Origin: Lepeophtheirus salmonis
Taxonomy: Eukaryota; Arthropoda; Copepoda; Siphonostomatoida; Caligidae
Length of the DNA stretch: 64,000 nucleotides
Assembly: GCF_016086655.4 (NCBI RefSeq)
Contig: NC_052131.2
Span: 12,817,940-12,881,939, forward strand
Direction of reading: 5' to 3'
Below the pieces are notes generated by a model. The model was not told the DNA's origin, did no database searches, and saw nothing but the letters and a program-made list of their open reading frames with translations. The position numbers and the translations under genes are program-made. Shown here in pieces: positions 1-12,174 of this stretch; the stretch's first letter is position 1; each line of letters starts with the position of its first letter.

Positions 1-1584
1 CACAGCATTGAGAATTTAAAATCTTCGTTGTTCTTATAAAGAGTGTTTTTTAGATGGAAGTATTTTGCAAATAAAAAAAAAGATTTTGTCTAAAAAAAAA
101 AGGTCGAATCTACTTGTGGATTGGAACAAAATGTATACCATATTATCTTATCATTATCACTCACTCTCCTTTCTTAAATGCCTAATGTATGGCAATGGTT
201 ATATTTATTTTTCAGAACCAAGATAAAAATGATATCATATAAAAAAACCACAACATTTTTTCAATTATCTAAAAAGTAATATGAAAAATTACCTATTTTA
301 TAATGAAGCGAGTGTTTTAATAACATCTGAGGGGAACACAAACTAAAAAGTTTTTACAAAAAAAAAAAAACCCTCTTGTCATTCATATCCATTTAAGCCT
401 ATCCGACCAGAAAATTTTCAGCCATTATTTAGCTATATAATTTGTAATGTGCAATTGAAAAATAGTTGTTTTTTTCAATCTTTCAATAATAAAAAAGAAA
501 ATTAATAAATTGAGAATTTGACAAGATTGAAAAATTATTATTCCAAAAAGAATCTACAAAAAATAATGTATAGATAGAGGTACTTTTTTTTCAATCTATC
601 AAGAGAAAAAAATAGAAATTTGATAATTTCACCAGATTAAGCAAGAATTGTTACAAAAATAGTTTACAGGAATTTAAGTTTAGATGGAGGCGTATATATA
701 TAAAATTTAAAAGCAGTTATTGGTCAAAAAATTTATTTTTTATGAATTTATAATTTAATGCCAACACTCAGACTTTATTTTTTTTGTAAGTTTAAACAAA
801 TTGAAATTAAAATAATCCCCGAAATAAATAAATTTAAATCAAATTAGGATTAAAAGGAAAAACTACATGGGAGATTTATTAATAGATGATGCTTAAATGA
901 GTTTTATATATATGATGTGAGTTAATACAACTTTTTTTTGTACAAAATCAAATCAAGAAAAGGAGAAATATAAACTTTAATTACTTTTATTATCTATATT
1001 AATAATGAGTCACAAAGTGTATTGTACATAGTGCTCCCTATTGCATATCATATACCAATACAGTATAAAGAATAAAAATGGGAGTTAAATGTACAGAAAA
1101 CACTGTATAATATGAATGAAATCTCGCAGGCGTGTAGTTCAACTCATATTAAAAATTTAAAAAAATGCTGAAAGTACTTTATATAAAATTTAAAAGAAGT
1201 CAATGTGACTTTAGATGAGGTTCCTGGCTCATCAAATCATAGTATTAGTTTTTCTCACGCTGTTATTATTCTTGATGATAATAATCACTTCAAGTATTCA
1301 TCTTTTTGGAGAATACTCATGCGGTATTGAGTGAGTAGTTAAGTGTGAGTGTGCTCTTGAAAAGGTAAGAGTAACACCAAGGATTTGATGAAGAGTTACA
1401 TATATTATTGAAGCAAAATTTGTATGTTCGTGGACGCCTAATAAGCCGGACAAGGGCTGGTATTACTGCTAATATATATACATATATTAGTTGAAGTAAA
1501 AAGTTCTTAGCGTTTTTCGTTTTATTTTGACCCTGCAAGAAACATAATTAGGATTATCCGATTGAGATGGTTCTAAAATGTTTT
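1..1584. other. AT-rich non-coding stretch
   Basis: No supportable gene. The stretch is rich in A/T homopolymers and stops in all frames. A somewhat less AT-rich patch at about 1200-1540 includes a GTAAGA donor-like site near 1362, but no convincing reading frame is attached to it. Confidence 0.6.
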
Positions 1585-1830
1585 TTTTTGGCTAATATCC
1601 AGTTCCTGGGGGAATGTAATAAGTGCTCACATGACTGCCCAACTTGACGATTACCCTTATTTTATTGACATTTTTGACGTCCATATTACCAAAACGGAAT
1701 CGTTGGAAACAACACCTTGCTGTTGTATTCAATAATGTCACAATATTAGAAGAATGTATCAAATTTTTTCTTTCTATACTTCTATTTTGGAACCTTTTAA
1801 TACACAACCGGCTTCACCAAGCACAAAAGC
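1585..1830 (-). pseudogene. Mariner transposase, N-terminal fragment
   Basis: Read on the minus strand, this piece contains the segment CCFQRFRFGNMDVKN. It matches the end of the N-terminal helix-turn-helix domain of mariner transposases, where a 'W/C-F-x-R-F-R-x-G-N-F-D-V-K' block binds the terminal repeat region. It is followed by residues resembling the start of the linker (KIRVIVKLGSHVSTY). The canonical arginine-rich SGRP linker motif is missing, the frame stops shortly after, and no catalytic DDE/D domain follows. The better preserved fragment at 51543 shows the same 'F-D-V-K-D' block on the opposite strand, so the two may belong to related subfamilies. It is a relic and cannot be functional. 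I am fairly sure of mariner ancestry and less sure of the exact ends. Confidence 0.55.
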
Positions 1831-1839
1831 TTTGAGAAC

Positions 1840-2900
1840 ATTTGTATAAATATATATATGGGTATGTATTTTCAAATAAAAATATTAAACCTCTTCTTCA
1901 ACTCAGACGTTGCTTTATCATAATAAAGATTTTCAATATTTTAAAATTAATCATGATATGGTATGTATATACATTGTTCATAATATATGAAATATAGGAT
2001 CATAGGAAAAACAAACAAGAAACAGATGGTGTTCCAATACGACTGCACAGGATTATTGAATTTAGCTTTAAAAACAATAACAAAAGAAGAAGAAAAAATG
2101 AGAAAAAAATAGAGAAATAAGAAGATAAACTATGTATTTTAAAGGAAAGATTTTTTAGACATCAAAGAATGATAAAATTCACATATTTAATAAGAAAATA
2201 TATTTATGTGTATGTCTGTGTTTCTTATCTCAAAAGAAATACATGGCTAAAAGTATCTATATATATCAACGTGTGTTTCTTTGTAGAGAAATAAGTTTCT
2301 ATGAAATATTATATAAAATTTAACATTTTTAAATTAAAGTTATCTATGGTACAACTATTGTTAAATTCTATCATATCCAGGGTACTTACCTCATCATCAC
2401 CATATTATATTGAGCACATATATTATAATGCCATAATAATTATATGCATTCTAAAAAATATATTGCACAAATAGATATCTTGCCATTTCATACACATATT
2501 TTATATTTATTAAGTTATTATATCAATAATAATTATTCAGTGCAGATGAGGTTAATAATATGTCAATTGATTTGTCATATTTTATTTTGTGGGAGATCGA
2601 TGACAGTTATACTACTTTTTGATTATGGTTAATTTTATCCAGCTATTCATGGAATCCTTTTAAATATTAAATATTTATATAAATAAAGGCTACCTTTTTA
2701 TAGAACCAGAAATGTATCACTGAGTGACAGTGCTGTCACTAGTCCTTTTTTTTGGGAGGGGCTTTAGCAACTCTAAAAGTTTTTGAGACACCCTCCCTTT
2801 TTTATCACAGGGGTGACCCTAACTTTTAAAACTTTTTAAATTTTATAGATTGAGTGATAGATTAATCTTAAAGAAAACCACCCGAACTAAATATTTTTGA
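1840..2900. other. AT-rich non-coding stretch with a small hairpin
   Basis: No gene is visible. A perfect 8-bp stem (AGTGACAG ... CTGTCACT) with a 2-nt loop lies at 2723-2740, next to the decayed transposon that starts near 2905. It could be a relic of a repeat end, but it is too short to interpret. Confidence 0.5.
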
Positions 2901-2904
2901 AAAC

Positions 2905-3720
2905 GTGTTAAATTTTATTCCATATATATTTGGGAAGTTTCGCCCATTCATACTGTATTGAGGCACGGAGATCTTCCAAAGTAGTCGAGGGAATTAAGAT
3001 CTGGACTAGAAGAGGTCCCCATAGATTTGTCCCAAAAAGGAATGTTTGCTTTAAGCCACTCTTGAACGCTGGCATGTATTGGAGCCCATATTTCTTAAAG
3101 GTAATCTTGATCGTTTCAGATGAATTGTCTTCAAACCACAGAAGGACCTCAGGCGCCAAAACATATGACATGTAGTCAACCGTCCTCATACGAAGGCCTT
3201 CTCGAATAAAAACCAAAGGAATCTTATCTCCTTTACTTGAAATCGACTATTTACCCGTTTTGGAATAGTTCTTTGGTCTATTGATACATATTTTGATGAT
3301 GACACCAGGATTCGGTCATTTTGACGTTTGAATTCTTGATCCATGATCTATTTCTTCTCATCCGGAAAGACAATGTTTCCTCTCTAAAGTTCTAATAACG
3401 TTTTACTTCTTTGAATCTGTTTCATCTGTGCATCTTCTGTGAGATTTTGACGGTAACAAAACTTCAGAAAAACCATCTATAGGTCCTTATGGAGGATTCG
3501 ATTCATCGAAGTCTTTGACAAGTTCATCTCCTTAGCCACTTTTGCCATTGATATGCTAGGGTTTCTGTATATTTTTTATTTCACTTTCCGGATGTTAATC
3601 GGGTTCCAAGTGGACCTTGGGCGCCCACTTCTTGGTTTATCATCAACGTTTCCAGTCTCTGGAATATTTTAAACGTTGTATTTAACAAAACTGAGACTGA
3701 TTGCATCTTGACTAATAAAA
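2905..3720 (-). pseudogene. Decayed Tc1/mariner transposase, near full span
   Basis: Minus-strand translation in several frames gives the parts of a Tc1/mariner transposase in the right order. From the right end come an SGRP-type linker (PRSGRPRSTWNP, about 3580-3630), a second helix-turn-helix (SMAKVAKEMNLSKTSMNRIL, about 3495-3555), a block before the catalytic core (MDQEFKRQNDRIL, about 3305-3345), then REGLRMRTVDYMSYVLAPEV at about 3140-3200 in the longest open piece (2908-3216). The end is LEDLRASIQYEWAKLPKYI, the usual C-terminal 'LKASI..EW..LP' block. The Asp motifs of the catalytic centre are not preserved: 'QQDGAP' is gone and the 'SPDLNP' block has become LLVQILIP. At least three frame breaks and several stops show an old, dead copy. 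Terminal inverted repeats could not be matched. Confidence 0.85.
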
Positions 3721-3949
3721 TCTATCTTTAATGGTCATCTTTATATCAGAAGAGAATTAAACTCAGATTGCATAACAACCAATCACCGAAGTTTTAAATC
3801 TAAAAGGTTTAAAATATTTGGACACTTCTGTATATATTTACAAATCTGCTTTTGGTGTAATCACACATGGAATCCAAAATGGTCGAACATATCAGTCGCA
3901 AATTTAGCAAATAGACGTATAAAATAACTAATCATATTCCTATGATATT

Positions 3950-4140
3950 TTTTGGGCCTCTGAGTTTGTTAAGAGGCTTTTTTTGACCGAAATAAAACCT
4001 TATTACCTATATCTTCTTCTATATCTCTTTGTTTCTCCTATCTTCCTTTCTCCCTCTGTCTCTTTTAATCTATCTTCATTTTTTGTTTCTCTTCCCCTCT
4101 ATTCAGCCTGCAACGATGGCACTCTCTGCTAGTCAAAAAA
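3950..4140 (+). repeat. Interspersed repeat, copy A (pyrimidine-rich)
   Basis: A C/T-rich block with recurring TATCTCT and TTCCTTTCTC words runs from the 'aagaggc' segment near 3970 to 'ctgctag' near 4130. The reverse complement of 55245-55450 aligns along its whole length, including the flanking 'taaaacc' and 'ctgctag' ends. This is therefore one of two diverged, oppositely oriented copies of the same interspersed sequence. No coding potential is seen in it. Confidence 0.6.
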
Positions 4141-4149
4141 AAGTTATTT

Positions 4150-5275
4150 CCAAAAAGTACCGGGAATACTTAAATAAAACACCAATTTCACATTTAATTG
4201 TTAAAATTTATTTTGTCACCTTCAATGTAATCTCCATTGGATGCAATGCACATATTTAAACATTTTTACAGTCTTCGAAACATTTTTGTAGGTACTTTTT
4301 TGGCATGGCTTTTAGCTCCTTCCACTAATTTTGTTTTATGGATTCAATAGCTTAAAAATGGTGTTAATGTTGACCAATGGTATTTATAGCGTGTTGGGCT
4401 TTGAATTTGCTCACAATCGTGGCTCCTTACCATCGTGGGTTATCGTCGCGTAAAATCAATAAATTGTTCTTCCTTAATTCTGGAAGTTTTAGATGATTTT
4501 TCTCCCACAAACACCTTAGTACCCCCAAATAGTACTCCTTATCGACCATTTTTCACTTCAGAACGAATTTATGATGCATTAGACTGCAAATATCAAAGAA
4601 AAAAATAAGTTGCAACTTTACTTTTCAGTGATTTTGGGATTATTTTTTTCGAATTTGGCTCGTTTTTCTCCCTCTATTCTCATGATATTTGCCTTGTTTG
4701 CATGTCATACACGTATACCTACATCTAATTCCCATTTATAATGTGTCCCATGAGCGTTGCGTCGGAATTTGCACAATCAAACGTGTACAAAAATACTTGC
4801 TCACGTTTCTGTTTTTGCCGAAAATTCAGCTATTTTGGAACAAGACGTGCAGCGACCCGTATAATCCCCAAATTTTTAGTCAATTTGATTACTGAGAAAT
4901 GTTGAGGCAATGTGCTAGCTCCCTTAAGCTGGTATGACTGTTTTTCAACCCAATTTCCTTCCCTGCGTCGATGTCAGTTCGGTGGTAGGGGACGAAGGTT
5001 GTCCAGAACGCTGTATGTCTTCGACGATCTCAATGTCCTCCTTGAACGCTTTGTACCACTTATATGTAGGGGTTTTTGATAAAACAGATTGACCAAAAAC
5101 TTTTCCTAACATTTTCAATGCGTCAGCACATTAAATTTGGCTTGTAACATAAAATTTAAGGCAAAATCTTTGTTTAATAATATCGTTCATTGTAAAAATC
5201 GTGGATCACTAGTGAAGTAGACTGACAGATCCAGCTGTTGCAAGCAAGCTGGTCTTCAGATCGCACTAAAACAAT
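4150..5275 (-). pseudogene. Decayed mariner transposase, nearly full length
   Basis: A minus-strand reading starting at ATG 5190 gives MNDIIKQRFCLKFYV, then ADALKMLGKVFGQSVLSKT and YKWYKAFKEDIEIVED. Together these form the paired helix-turn-helix domain of a mariner transposase, followed by the linker RSGQPSSPTTE. Further along come VAARLVPK and an IINGN segment where an active protein has 'ITGDE', so the first catalytic Asp is changed. ITHDGKEPRL then stands in for the 'HHDNAR' block with the second Asp. The C-terminus, near 4180-4300, resembles the normal 'CIA..GDYFEGD' end. Multiple frameshifts and stops interrupt it. The sequence upstream of the start (5215-5275) is the likely 5' untranslated and terminal repeat region. 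It is dead but almost complete in extent. Confidence 0.8.
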
Positions 5276-8040
5276 GAGCAATGTTACCAACCTAAATAAA
5301 TATGTTTAAATCCCTTCATCGGTCATACTAAGAGATATATATTTAAAATGCATTTAATGGCTTATAACATGTATAACAAATCGAGATGGTTCCGCATCTA
5401 AAGATATAGCAGCTACTATAAATTCAATTGAAGAGACAGTGTGAAACGTCAACAGTGTTCTTCATACTCAAAATAATTCCTTAATTTATCCTTATGCACA
5501 TATAAATCGAATTATTTGCTAATAGTATAAAATTTAAATTAAGTAACAATGTAGGAAGAAAACAACTCCACTTGATTCTTTGTAATACACCGCCTTCCTC
5601 CCTTAGAGACAAGAAAAACGCTTATACTGTTCCGACAAAAGAAGTTCAAGTTGTAAAAGTAGTCGAAATAGTACCTCTAAAGTGATATTCGGGAATATAT
5701 AAAAAACAAAAAAATGAAACAAAGTCCAGTCATATATTAAAGATCAATATTGAAAATAGAAAATTAACTGATTGCTCTTGGTTCAATTATATCTGGCTAT
5801 TGTTTGAATATATTTAAAGATGCCAGTAAGCAGTTTTTTACTTCATATATTGCATGTAAATGCAACCTGTTACATTTTTGCAACTGTCTCTAGAGAATTT
5901 TGCAACATTAAAAAAATATAAATTAAGGATATAAAATAAACTAAAATATCTATGTATCGGTCTGCTAGTGTTTGAATCTGTCTAGAAATTATAAGTTGGC
6001 TTTTTTATAAAATTGCATTTGAATTCATCCTGTCAATTTTGAAATTATTTCCGTATCGGGGACGATTTTAACAGTTACATAAATCTAAGTTGAGTTAAAA
6101 ATCTAAAAGTTTTTCATAATGATATTTTTTTAAGGAATACATAGCAAAACCTTTCAAGTGGTATAATTATTAGCTTTTAATATGTAATAAATGAATACTA
6201 TCTAATAATTGTACAACAATGATCAGTATTATAAATCGAAGAAATTTACTCTTAGCAGACTTTTCAAAACCCTGTCCTGACTAACAAACCTGTTTGTTGT
6301 TAGGTGTAAATTTATGTAAAAATAGATATTTTTTAGTATTTAAAACAAAAAAAACAACAATTTTTAGACCATATAGAAAGGATGAATGATTGGGTTGACT
6401 TTAAAGCCTCGGTTGGGGATACAGTCAAAGGGCTTCACAATATGATGTTAGATTATTCCTCGTTTATGTTGTAAATCCGAGTGGTTACCAACTTACTATC
6501 TTTAGGTAGTGTACATAGTATAACCTCGGAAGAGAGACCATGTTTCTTTTGTAAACAATGAATCCAACCGTTTATGGTTCGAGTGAACTCCAACTCTTTT
6601 AATTGTTAGGGTTACCATGTTGGTTTCGTTTTTTTAACATGCTTATTATACACACTATTTTCATAACTAATTAGGATAATATTTATACATGTGCAATTCT
6701 TATATTAAAGTACATGATGTATTAATAAAATTATATGAATAAGTTTCAAAATAAATATGTTAATTAAAAAATATATCTCCCAAAAAAAAAAAAAAAAAAA
6801 TTGACAAAATGTCTGATATGTTTTCACAATAATTTGTCAAAAAAAGCTATGATGTAGCTATGGTGTATTTTAGATGTTTGATGAAAATGACTTTTTGCAA
6901 CTGTCCCTGGCTTCTCTTAGAAACTATTTAACTCCAATTTTTGTCCAACACTTCGGGGGTATATAGATGTGTGTGCGTGAAGGAGTAAAATAAAAGTTTA
7001 GACTACTTATTTCATTATCAAATTAAAACCTTTTTTACCTTATATAGTCGTAATTATCTTTATACATAACTTTTATGGGCATAAATATTATCGCCTCAAA
7101 TTAATTCTTCTTCATATTAATCTACCTACATATGCTTTAGTAAGAAAAAAGTAATAATTATGTATGTGTGAAGTAAAAAAATATACTTTCCTATTAGACT
7201 TTGGTTGTTACTACCTAAAAACCATCTTATTTGTAAATATGTATGTACAGAGTAGAAAAAAAAAAGAATAGGATTTAGAAGGAAAAAATAGGAAAGCATA
7301 TACTAATCTCAAAAACAGATCCAAGTTGAAGAAGGTTTATTTTATAAAAAGAAAAGTGATTTAAAGTTTTTGGGTAGTAATATTAATCCTCTTATATAAT
7401 AATAATATTACTAGTAGTATGCGTACTTTTAATATGATTAAAATATATCCCTGACAGTGAGTTGTCACTTCAATGTGGAAATTGATGTTAACAAAAACAA
7501 AAAATAAAAAAAATAGACATTATGTCGAAACAAAGTATTGTAAATATTGTATACATTATGGGCTCTAAAGTTAACAAATACCTACACATAATACGTCATT
7601 ACCTGCTTTTTAATAATAAGAAATTATGAAACATTAGATAAATAAATTTACAATGCATTGATGTGTTCGGATTATACCACTACCATAATATCAATGTAAA
7701 AAATACCAACATTTTACTTTAAATGCTAGCTGAACAAATGAATAGGGCATGAGCGTGATTTACTTGTATTAGCCTGTAATCAAAGCGTCGGAGAGTGGCC
7801 CTGTGTTTCTGCGAAATTGAATATTTCCTTTGAAATATATGTATTAAAAAAACAAAACAAAAAAAAACCTTATTTATGGGAAATGACGACCGAAAATACA
7901 TACATGAATCAATGGGACTACAAGAGTTAGGAGTAGACAACAGTAGATTATTATAGAACGTCTTTGAAAGGATAAGTGGAGACACTCAATTCATAATTGG
8001 CTGGAGTTAGAATCCGGAGCAAGGAATAAACAGTAAATGC
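5276..8040. other. AT-rich non-coding stretch
   Basis: No gene is supported. A run of A's lies at 6782-6801. A patch of more balanced composition at about 6370-6640 could be an unrecognised repeat. The minus-strand open frame at 7719-7985 is hydrophobic, lacks any familiar motif and is probably chance. Confidence 0.5.
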
Positions 8041-8050
8041 GATATAGTAG

Positions 8051-8196
8051 GAATCCCAGGAATTAGTATATCATTACACTGGATATAATCTATTGCTTCC
8101 CAAGACAGAGTTGGTAGTACAGATATCGGATACAGTATCTCAAAATTTGTGTGCCAAGCTTATTCGGGAGGTTTTTCTTTCTAATTTATTTTTCTA
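8051..8196 (+). other. Possible exon, weak
   Basis: An open frame of 47 codons follows an AG dinucleotide at 8049-8050, with in-frame stops just upstream. It reads ESQELVYHYTGYNLLLPKTE, then LVVQISDTVSQNLCAKLIRE, and ends at TAG. The composition is protein-like (mixed charged and hydrophobic residues) but I recognise no family. A frame this long is not rare by chance in 64 kb. No poly-pyrimidine tract, start codon or neighbouring exon strengthens it. Alternatives are a chance frame or a decayed repeat. Confidence 0.15.
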
Positions 8197-8295
8197 GTTT
8201 ATATTGGTGAATGTCAAAGGGGTGGTTGTTTATTCTTAAATGAAATACTGTCACTACAACTTCCAATTATACTTTTTCGTTGGTTCAATTATTTA

Positions 8296-8303
8296 TGACG
8301 TCA
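8296..8303. promoter_or_regulatory. Consensus CRE site 1
   Basis: Exact TGACGTCA, the consensus cAMP-response element bound by CREB/ATF bZIP factors. No gene is assigned nearby, so function is unproven. Confidence 0.25.
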
Positions 8304-8401
8304 TCATAAATATAAGTATAACTTGTTTGTTTCATGCGTTCTCACTCATTACTTGGGTTACTAAAACCCATTCAAAAGTCAGAGGGGCAGGTCCATAAAA
8401 A

Positions 8402-8409
8402 TGACGTCA
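8402..8409. promoter_or_regulatory. Consensus CRE site 2
   Basis: A second exact TGACGTCA, 106 bp downstream of the first. Two perfect 8-mers so close together in very AT-rich DNA is unexpected, but they may simply belong to a repeat. Confidence 0.25.
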
Positions 8410-8473
8410 CATTAATTGTTATTGTATTTCAAAAAGTGATGGGCTAATGCCCCTTTTGTCACCTATACTAGTT

Positions 8474-8511
8474 CATTTACGCAACTAAGTTATAACTTAG
8501 TTGCGTAAATG
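8474..8511. repeat. Perfect 38-bp palindrome
   Basis: The two 19-nt halves are exact reverse complements with no spacer; the left half begins CATTTACGCAACTAAG. It can fold into a hairpin or cruciform. It lies 65 bp after the second CRE site and next to a smaller hairpin (GGGC TAAT GCCC near 8445). It could be a head-to-head junction of two terminal repeats, or the remains of a foldback element. Confidence 0.9.
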
Positions 8512-11500
8512 TATTATTCTGTAATTTTGAAAGTTATTTGTAATTAATGTTAGATTGCTATAAATTACACCCTGGTAATAAAATACCATGGTAACTACCC
8601 GTTTCTATCGCCTTATTATAATGAAAAAATAAAGCGTACAAGGAATAAACACTTTTTATTATGTGGAAGTGGGGTTTTGTTAGGTGCTTAGATGTAAATT
8701 GACCTTCTTCAATTTCTAAAAAGTTTCTACGAGTTGTCCTTCACCACTTTTGTGGATCAATCATTTTGGAAATATTGCTGCATTATCTATGACTATTTGA
8801 GAGAATTGAGTACACTCAATCCTAAGCTGTGACTTATTTTCTTAGTTTACGAATTCAGATTATTAGTTTTCAGGGTATTTTTCTTGACAAACACACTATT
8901 GTTTAATCAAGTCTTAATTATTTTATGGTAATGTAATGATTTGTGGTTCATTTAAGACTTAATGGAGTAAATTTGTGAATTATTCAATAAGATATTCGTG
9001 TTTAAATTCAAAAAGTAGCTGGGCGGTGTTCGGACAATAATAAAAAAATAACAATATCAAATTAACACAAGGTTCGAAAACCTCTACCTATTTTTGTTTT
9101 TTAAATTTACATAATCTTAACTACCAATTGGTGATTACGTTAAGCTTGAACAATTTATTATCTAATTTCTGTAATTATATGCACGTATATAATAATTTTT
9201 TTAATTGGATATTTGAAATTCATATTATTGGTTATATTAATTATGATCTTAATTATACAGACAAATACTGCATTTTATCGATTATTTCTACTCTACCAAC
9301 TTGTACAATGGATAAGTAGGCTTAAACAGTTGCCAACATTAAAATTGATAAAACTTTAACTTTACATTTTTTTCTTTGTTAACTTTACTTTGAAATTAGT
9401 GTAAAAAGTTGCATATGATTTTGGAAAAAAACCACATTTATATATCATTATTACCTATACATGTTGAATAATATGCTAAAATGTAAGTTAAGTTTTTGGC
9501 TAACTAACCAAAGTTTGCCATAGACTACATACATAATTTCTCATAAAATATCATCTTTTTTTTTTGCCCATGGATAAAATAATATGTTAAGGATGACTTT
9601 TATCTTGGGAAATCCATAAATTGTCTTTCTAGTTTGAAATTTATACTTTTGTGTTCTACAAATTGATTTTTGTAAACTATTTTTTTTATACTATCTACAT
9701 CAGGATTCCCAAGCACTGGTTCATGAAGAACATTAGAAGGATCATATATTTATGTATTATACTAGGGAAAACGAAGTTTGTACAATTGAATTAAAAAAAA
9801 GGATAAAAGTCATATTTGGGCGGAAAACCTAAAACTGATCTCAGTTTATCTATGATACATCAGGATTAAGAAATATCTTGGATTATACTAACTCAGAAAT
9901 ATTTTTGTTCAAATTCATTTCACAATTAAGACTATCACCAAATTGAAAGTAAAACTTATTTTAAAGTATTTTTTATTAATATAAAAGTGTTTTTATTGAT
10001 TCTGTATCTTATTCTGGACTCGAAATATTTCCGTTTTTATAATGAAAAAGGATAAAAAACGACAGTCTTCTTTAAAAACTTATAATTCATTTATCATTCA
10101 TAAAGATAAAAAATAGGATAGAAAAATATTAAATATTTCTATTTAAATAAAAACATATTCAAAAGTATGCATTTCCATGGATTTTAATTCGATTTTGAAT
10201 TTTTTGAATAATCTCATTTTTTATGATAGTGTATTAACAAACAGACAATATTATATTAATATTCAAAAGTATCACATACCCGTATAAATAGTAATAACTA
10301 ATACTCAATACTGTGCATCGTACAAATTCACATAAAATTGCTAATGAATTAATGAGAGTAATCTTCACTGTTTCTATCCTGTAATGTCTTTCCCAAAGAA
10401 GGAGTCAGCTATACTCTTTTATGAGGCCTAGTAGTTTTTCTTGCGTGAATTTTTATCCTGTCATCCTAAATGGAATGTGCGGAATTCCGAGTTGGAGCAT
10501 CTTTTGACATAAATGATCCCTTTTTCTTCGATTTCCTAAGCCTACTTTTATTTCCAACTGTTTACGAACATAGAAATCAACTTCTTCCGGTCTTAAGGAA
10601 TGAAAAGTAATTTTAGGCCCTATCAATTATCAAAAGAAAATTACATTTAAATATCTGATTGTTTTGTACTTCTATGTTCGCCAAAAGTAGGGAGCAAAGG
10701 ATCAGACAGTCAGATTTTGCTTCATTAACATAGATATATGTATAAGAATTTCATCATAAGGTACTTTCTTAAATGATTTTTTAGAGGTATGATGATTCCA
10801 AAAGTTTCGTTAATACATTGTATTTAGCTGCTATTGTTCTTAGTCTACAAAAAAAAGTTTTCAAATACTCTAACATATTTTCGTGTATGAATAAGTTTGT
10901 AAGGTGTTAAGGCGGGATACCACATCTATCGTGCGTGTACATATCTAAGTGTATATATAGGTTTATATATATAAAGTATATTTTTGTGAGACTTACTCTT
11001 CTTCCGATGCTATTTGTCTATATATATATACACGTATATTCATATTGGATAAAAGCTGAGTATTATACATTTTATACGGTATCACAAAATATTTAGTGTT
11101 AAGTAGTAATACATATATGTTTAAGAGCAAAGTACACAAATGTTTCATTCTTATAGAGTATGCCTGAATAAAATTTACACCTAGTAGAACAATAAGTTTT
11201 AAACACACATGCACATTTTATAATTAAAGTAGTCTTCTTTGAGATAAATATCTGGCAAAATCGATTATGGTAGTAATAATTTTTAGTAACAGAAGATCCT
11301 TATAATACGTTTTGATATCCCTCCACAGTCCAAAATAATACAAAATACATTCATATTACATATGTATATAACTATAGTGTGATTTGAATGTACGCATGTA
11401 CTAGGAGTAAATACAAAACACACACCCAGTAACAATAACTACAATACAGAAGGTTGTTAAAAATTCTAAGTTACTCGATATTGCCCCTTTGTGACAAGAA

Positions 11501-11575
11501 ATTAAAGGGAAGAAATTAGAAAGGAAGAACAGAAGCTATCTAAAGTTATAGAGAGAAGGAACCCCCTCCCCCCTC
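8512..11575. other. AT-rich non-coding stretch
   Basis: No gene is supported. The patch at about 10380-10620 is less AT-rich and has a short plus-strand frame (FRVGASFDINDPFFFDF) with no recognised family. Open frames near 9128 and 10993 are AT-driven chance frames. Confidence 0.5.
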
Positions 11576-11619
11576 CTTCCCTCTTGTTATTATTATATAA
11601 ATACCTTTCTTTACTGAGT

Positions 11620-11682
11620 CAATATATATATATATATTCCTTTATAATTAAACTTGGAAAGACACACACACACACACACACA
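11620..11682. repeat. Microsatellites: (AT)n and (CA)n
   Basis: A dinucleotide AT run at about 11620-11637 is followed by a CA run at 11661-11682. A further short AT run lies near 11738-11751. The open frames overlapping them translate the repeats and are not genes. Confidence 0.95.
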
Positions 11683-12101
11683 AAAGTTACCTACTCAAAG
11701 AACAATAACAAAACAAGAGTCGCCTCCTTTCAAATGTATATATATATATATTTTCTTCAAGTACCACCACAAGATAGGAAGAAAGAAAGAGAGGCAGAAA
11801 AATAAGTATATAAGTACAAGTTTCAATCAGTCTCTATAACCACAGTACAAAATTACATATACACATTGATTTATACGTATTATGATTTTTTGATTAATTG
11901 GAGAATTAGAGTTAAATCAAGGGTATTGTGTGTTGTAGAGATTTCAATACCCTAATCAGAAATATTGGTACAGTGGGATGGGGCTCAAGACCACACCCGA
12001 AAGGAAGCTCAAAACTAACAATAATACAATTTCGTGCATTTTAGGGATAAAAACTCTTGGGATCCATCCTCACCTAATCTTAACCACATTGACATTGCAA
12101 T

Positions 12102-12174
12102 GTAGGGTATGGTCAAAGGGAGGGCAATGGTAGCCGTCGAGACAAATATTCCGGAAGACGTTGTGCGTAGTAGC
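12102..12174 (+). other. Possible first coding exon, weak
   Basis: An ATG preceded in frame by TAG opens MVKGRAMVAVETNIPEDVV followed by RSSF. It runs into TTCAA|GTAAGT, a perfect splice-donor hexamer at about 12179-12184. The peptide is balanced in composition and unlike the AT-driven frames around it. I recognise no family, and no matching acceptor or downstream exon is visible. It may equally be part of a diverged repeat, since the block 12000-12560 as a whole is less AT-rich than its surroundings. Confidence 0.2.

Noticed and set aside
4029..4259. 76-codon open frame beginning MFLLSSFLPLSLL
   Set aside because: It looks like a signal peptide only because it translates the pyrimidine-rich repeat; its second half is antisense to the mariner C-terminus.
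11584..11839. Open frames over the CA/AT repeats
   Set aside because: Translations of simple repeats (HTHTHT, YIYIY) with no independent coding evidence.
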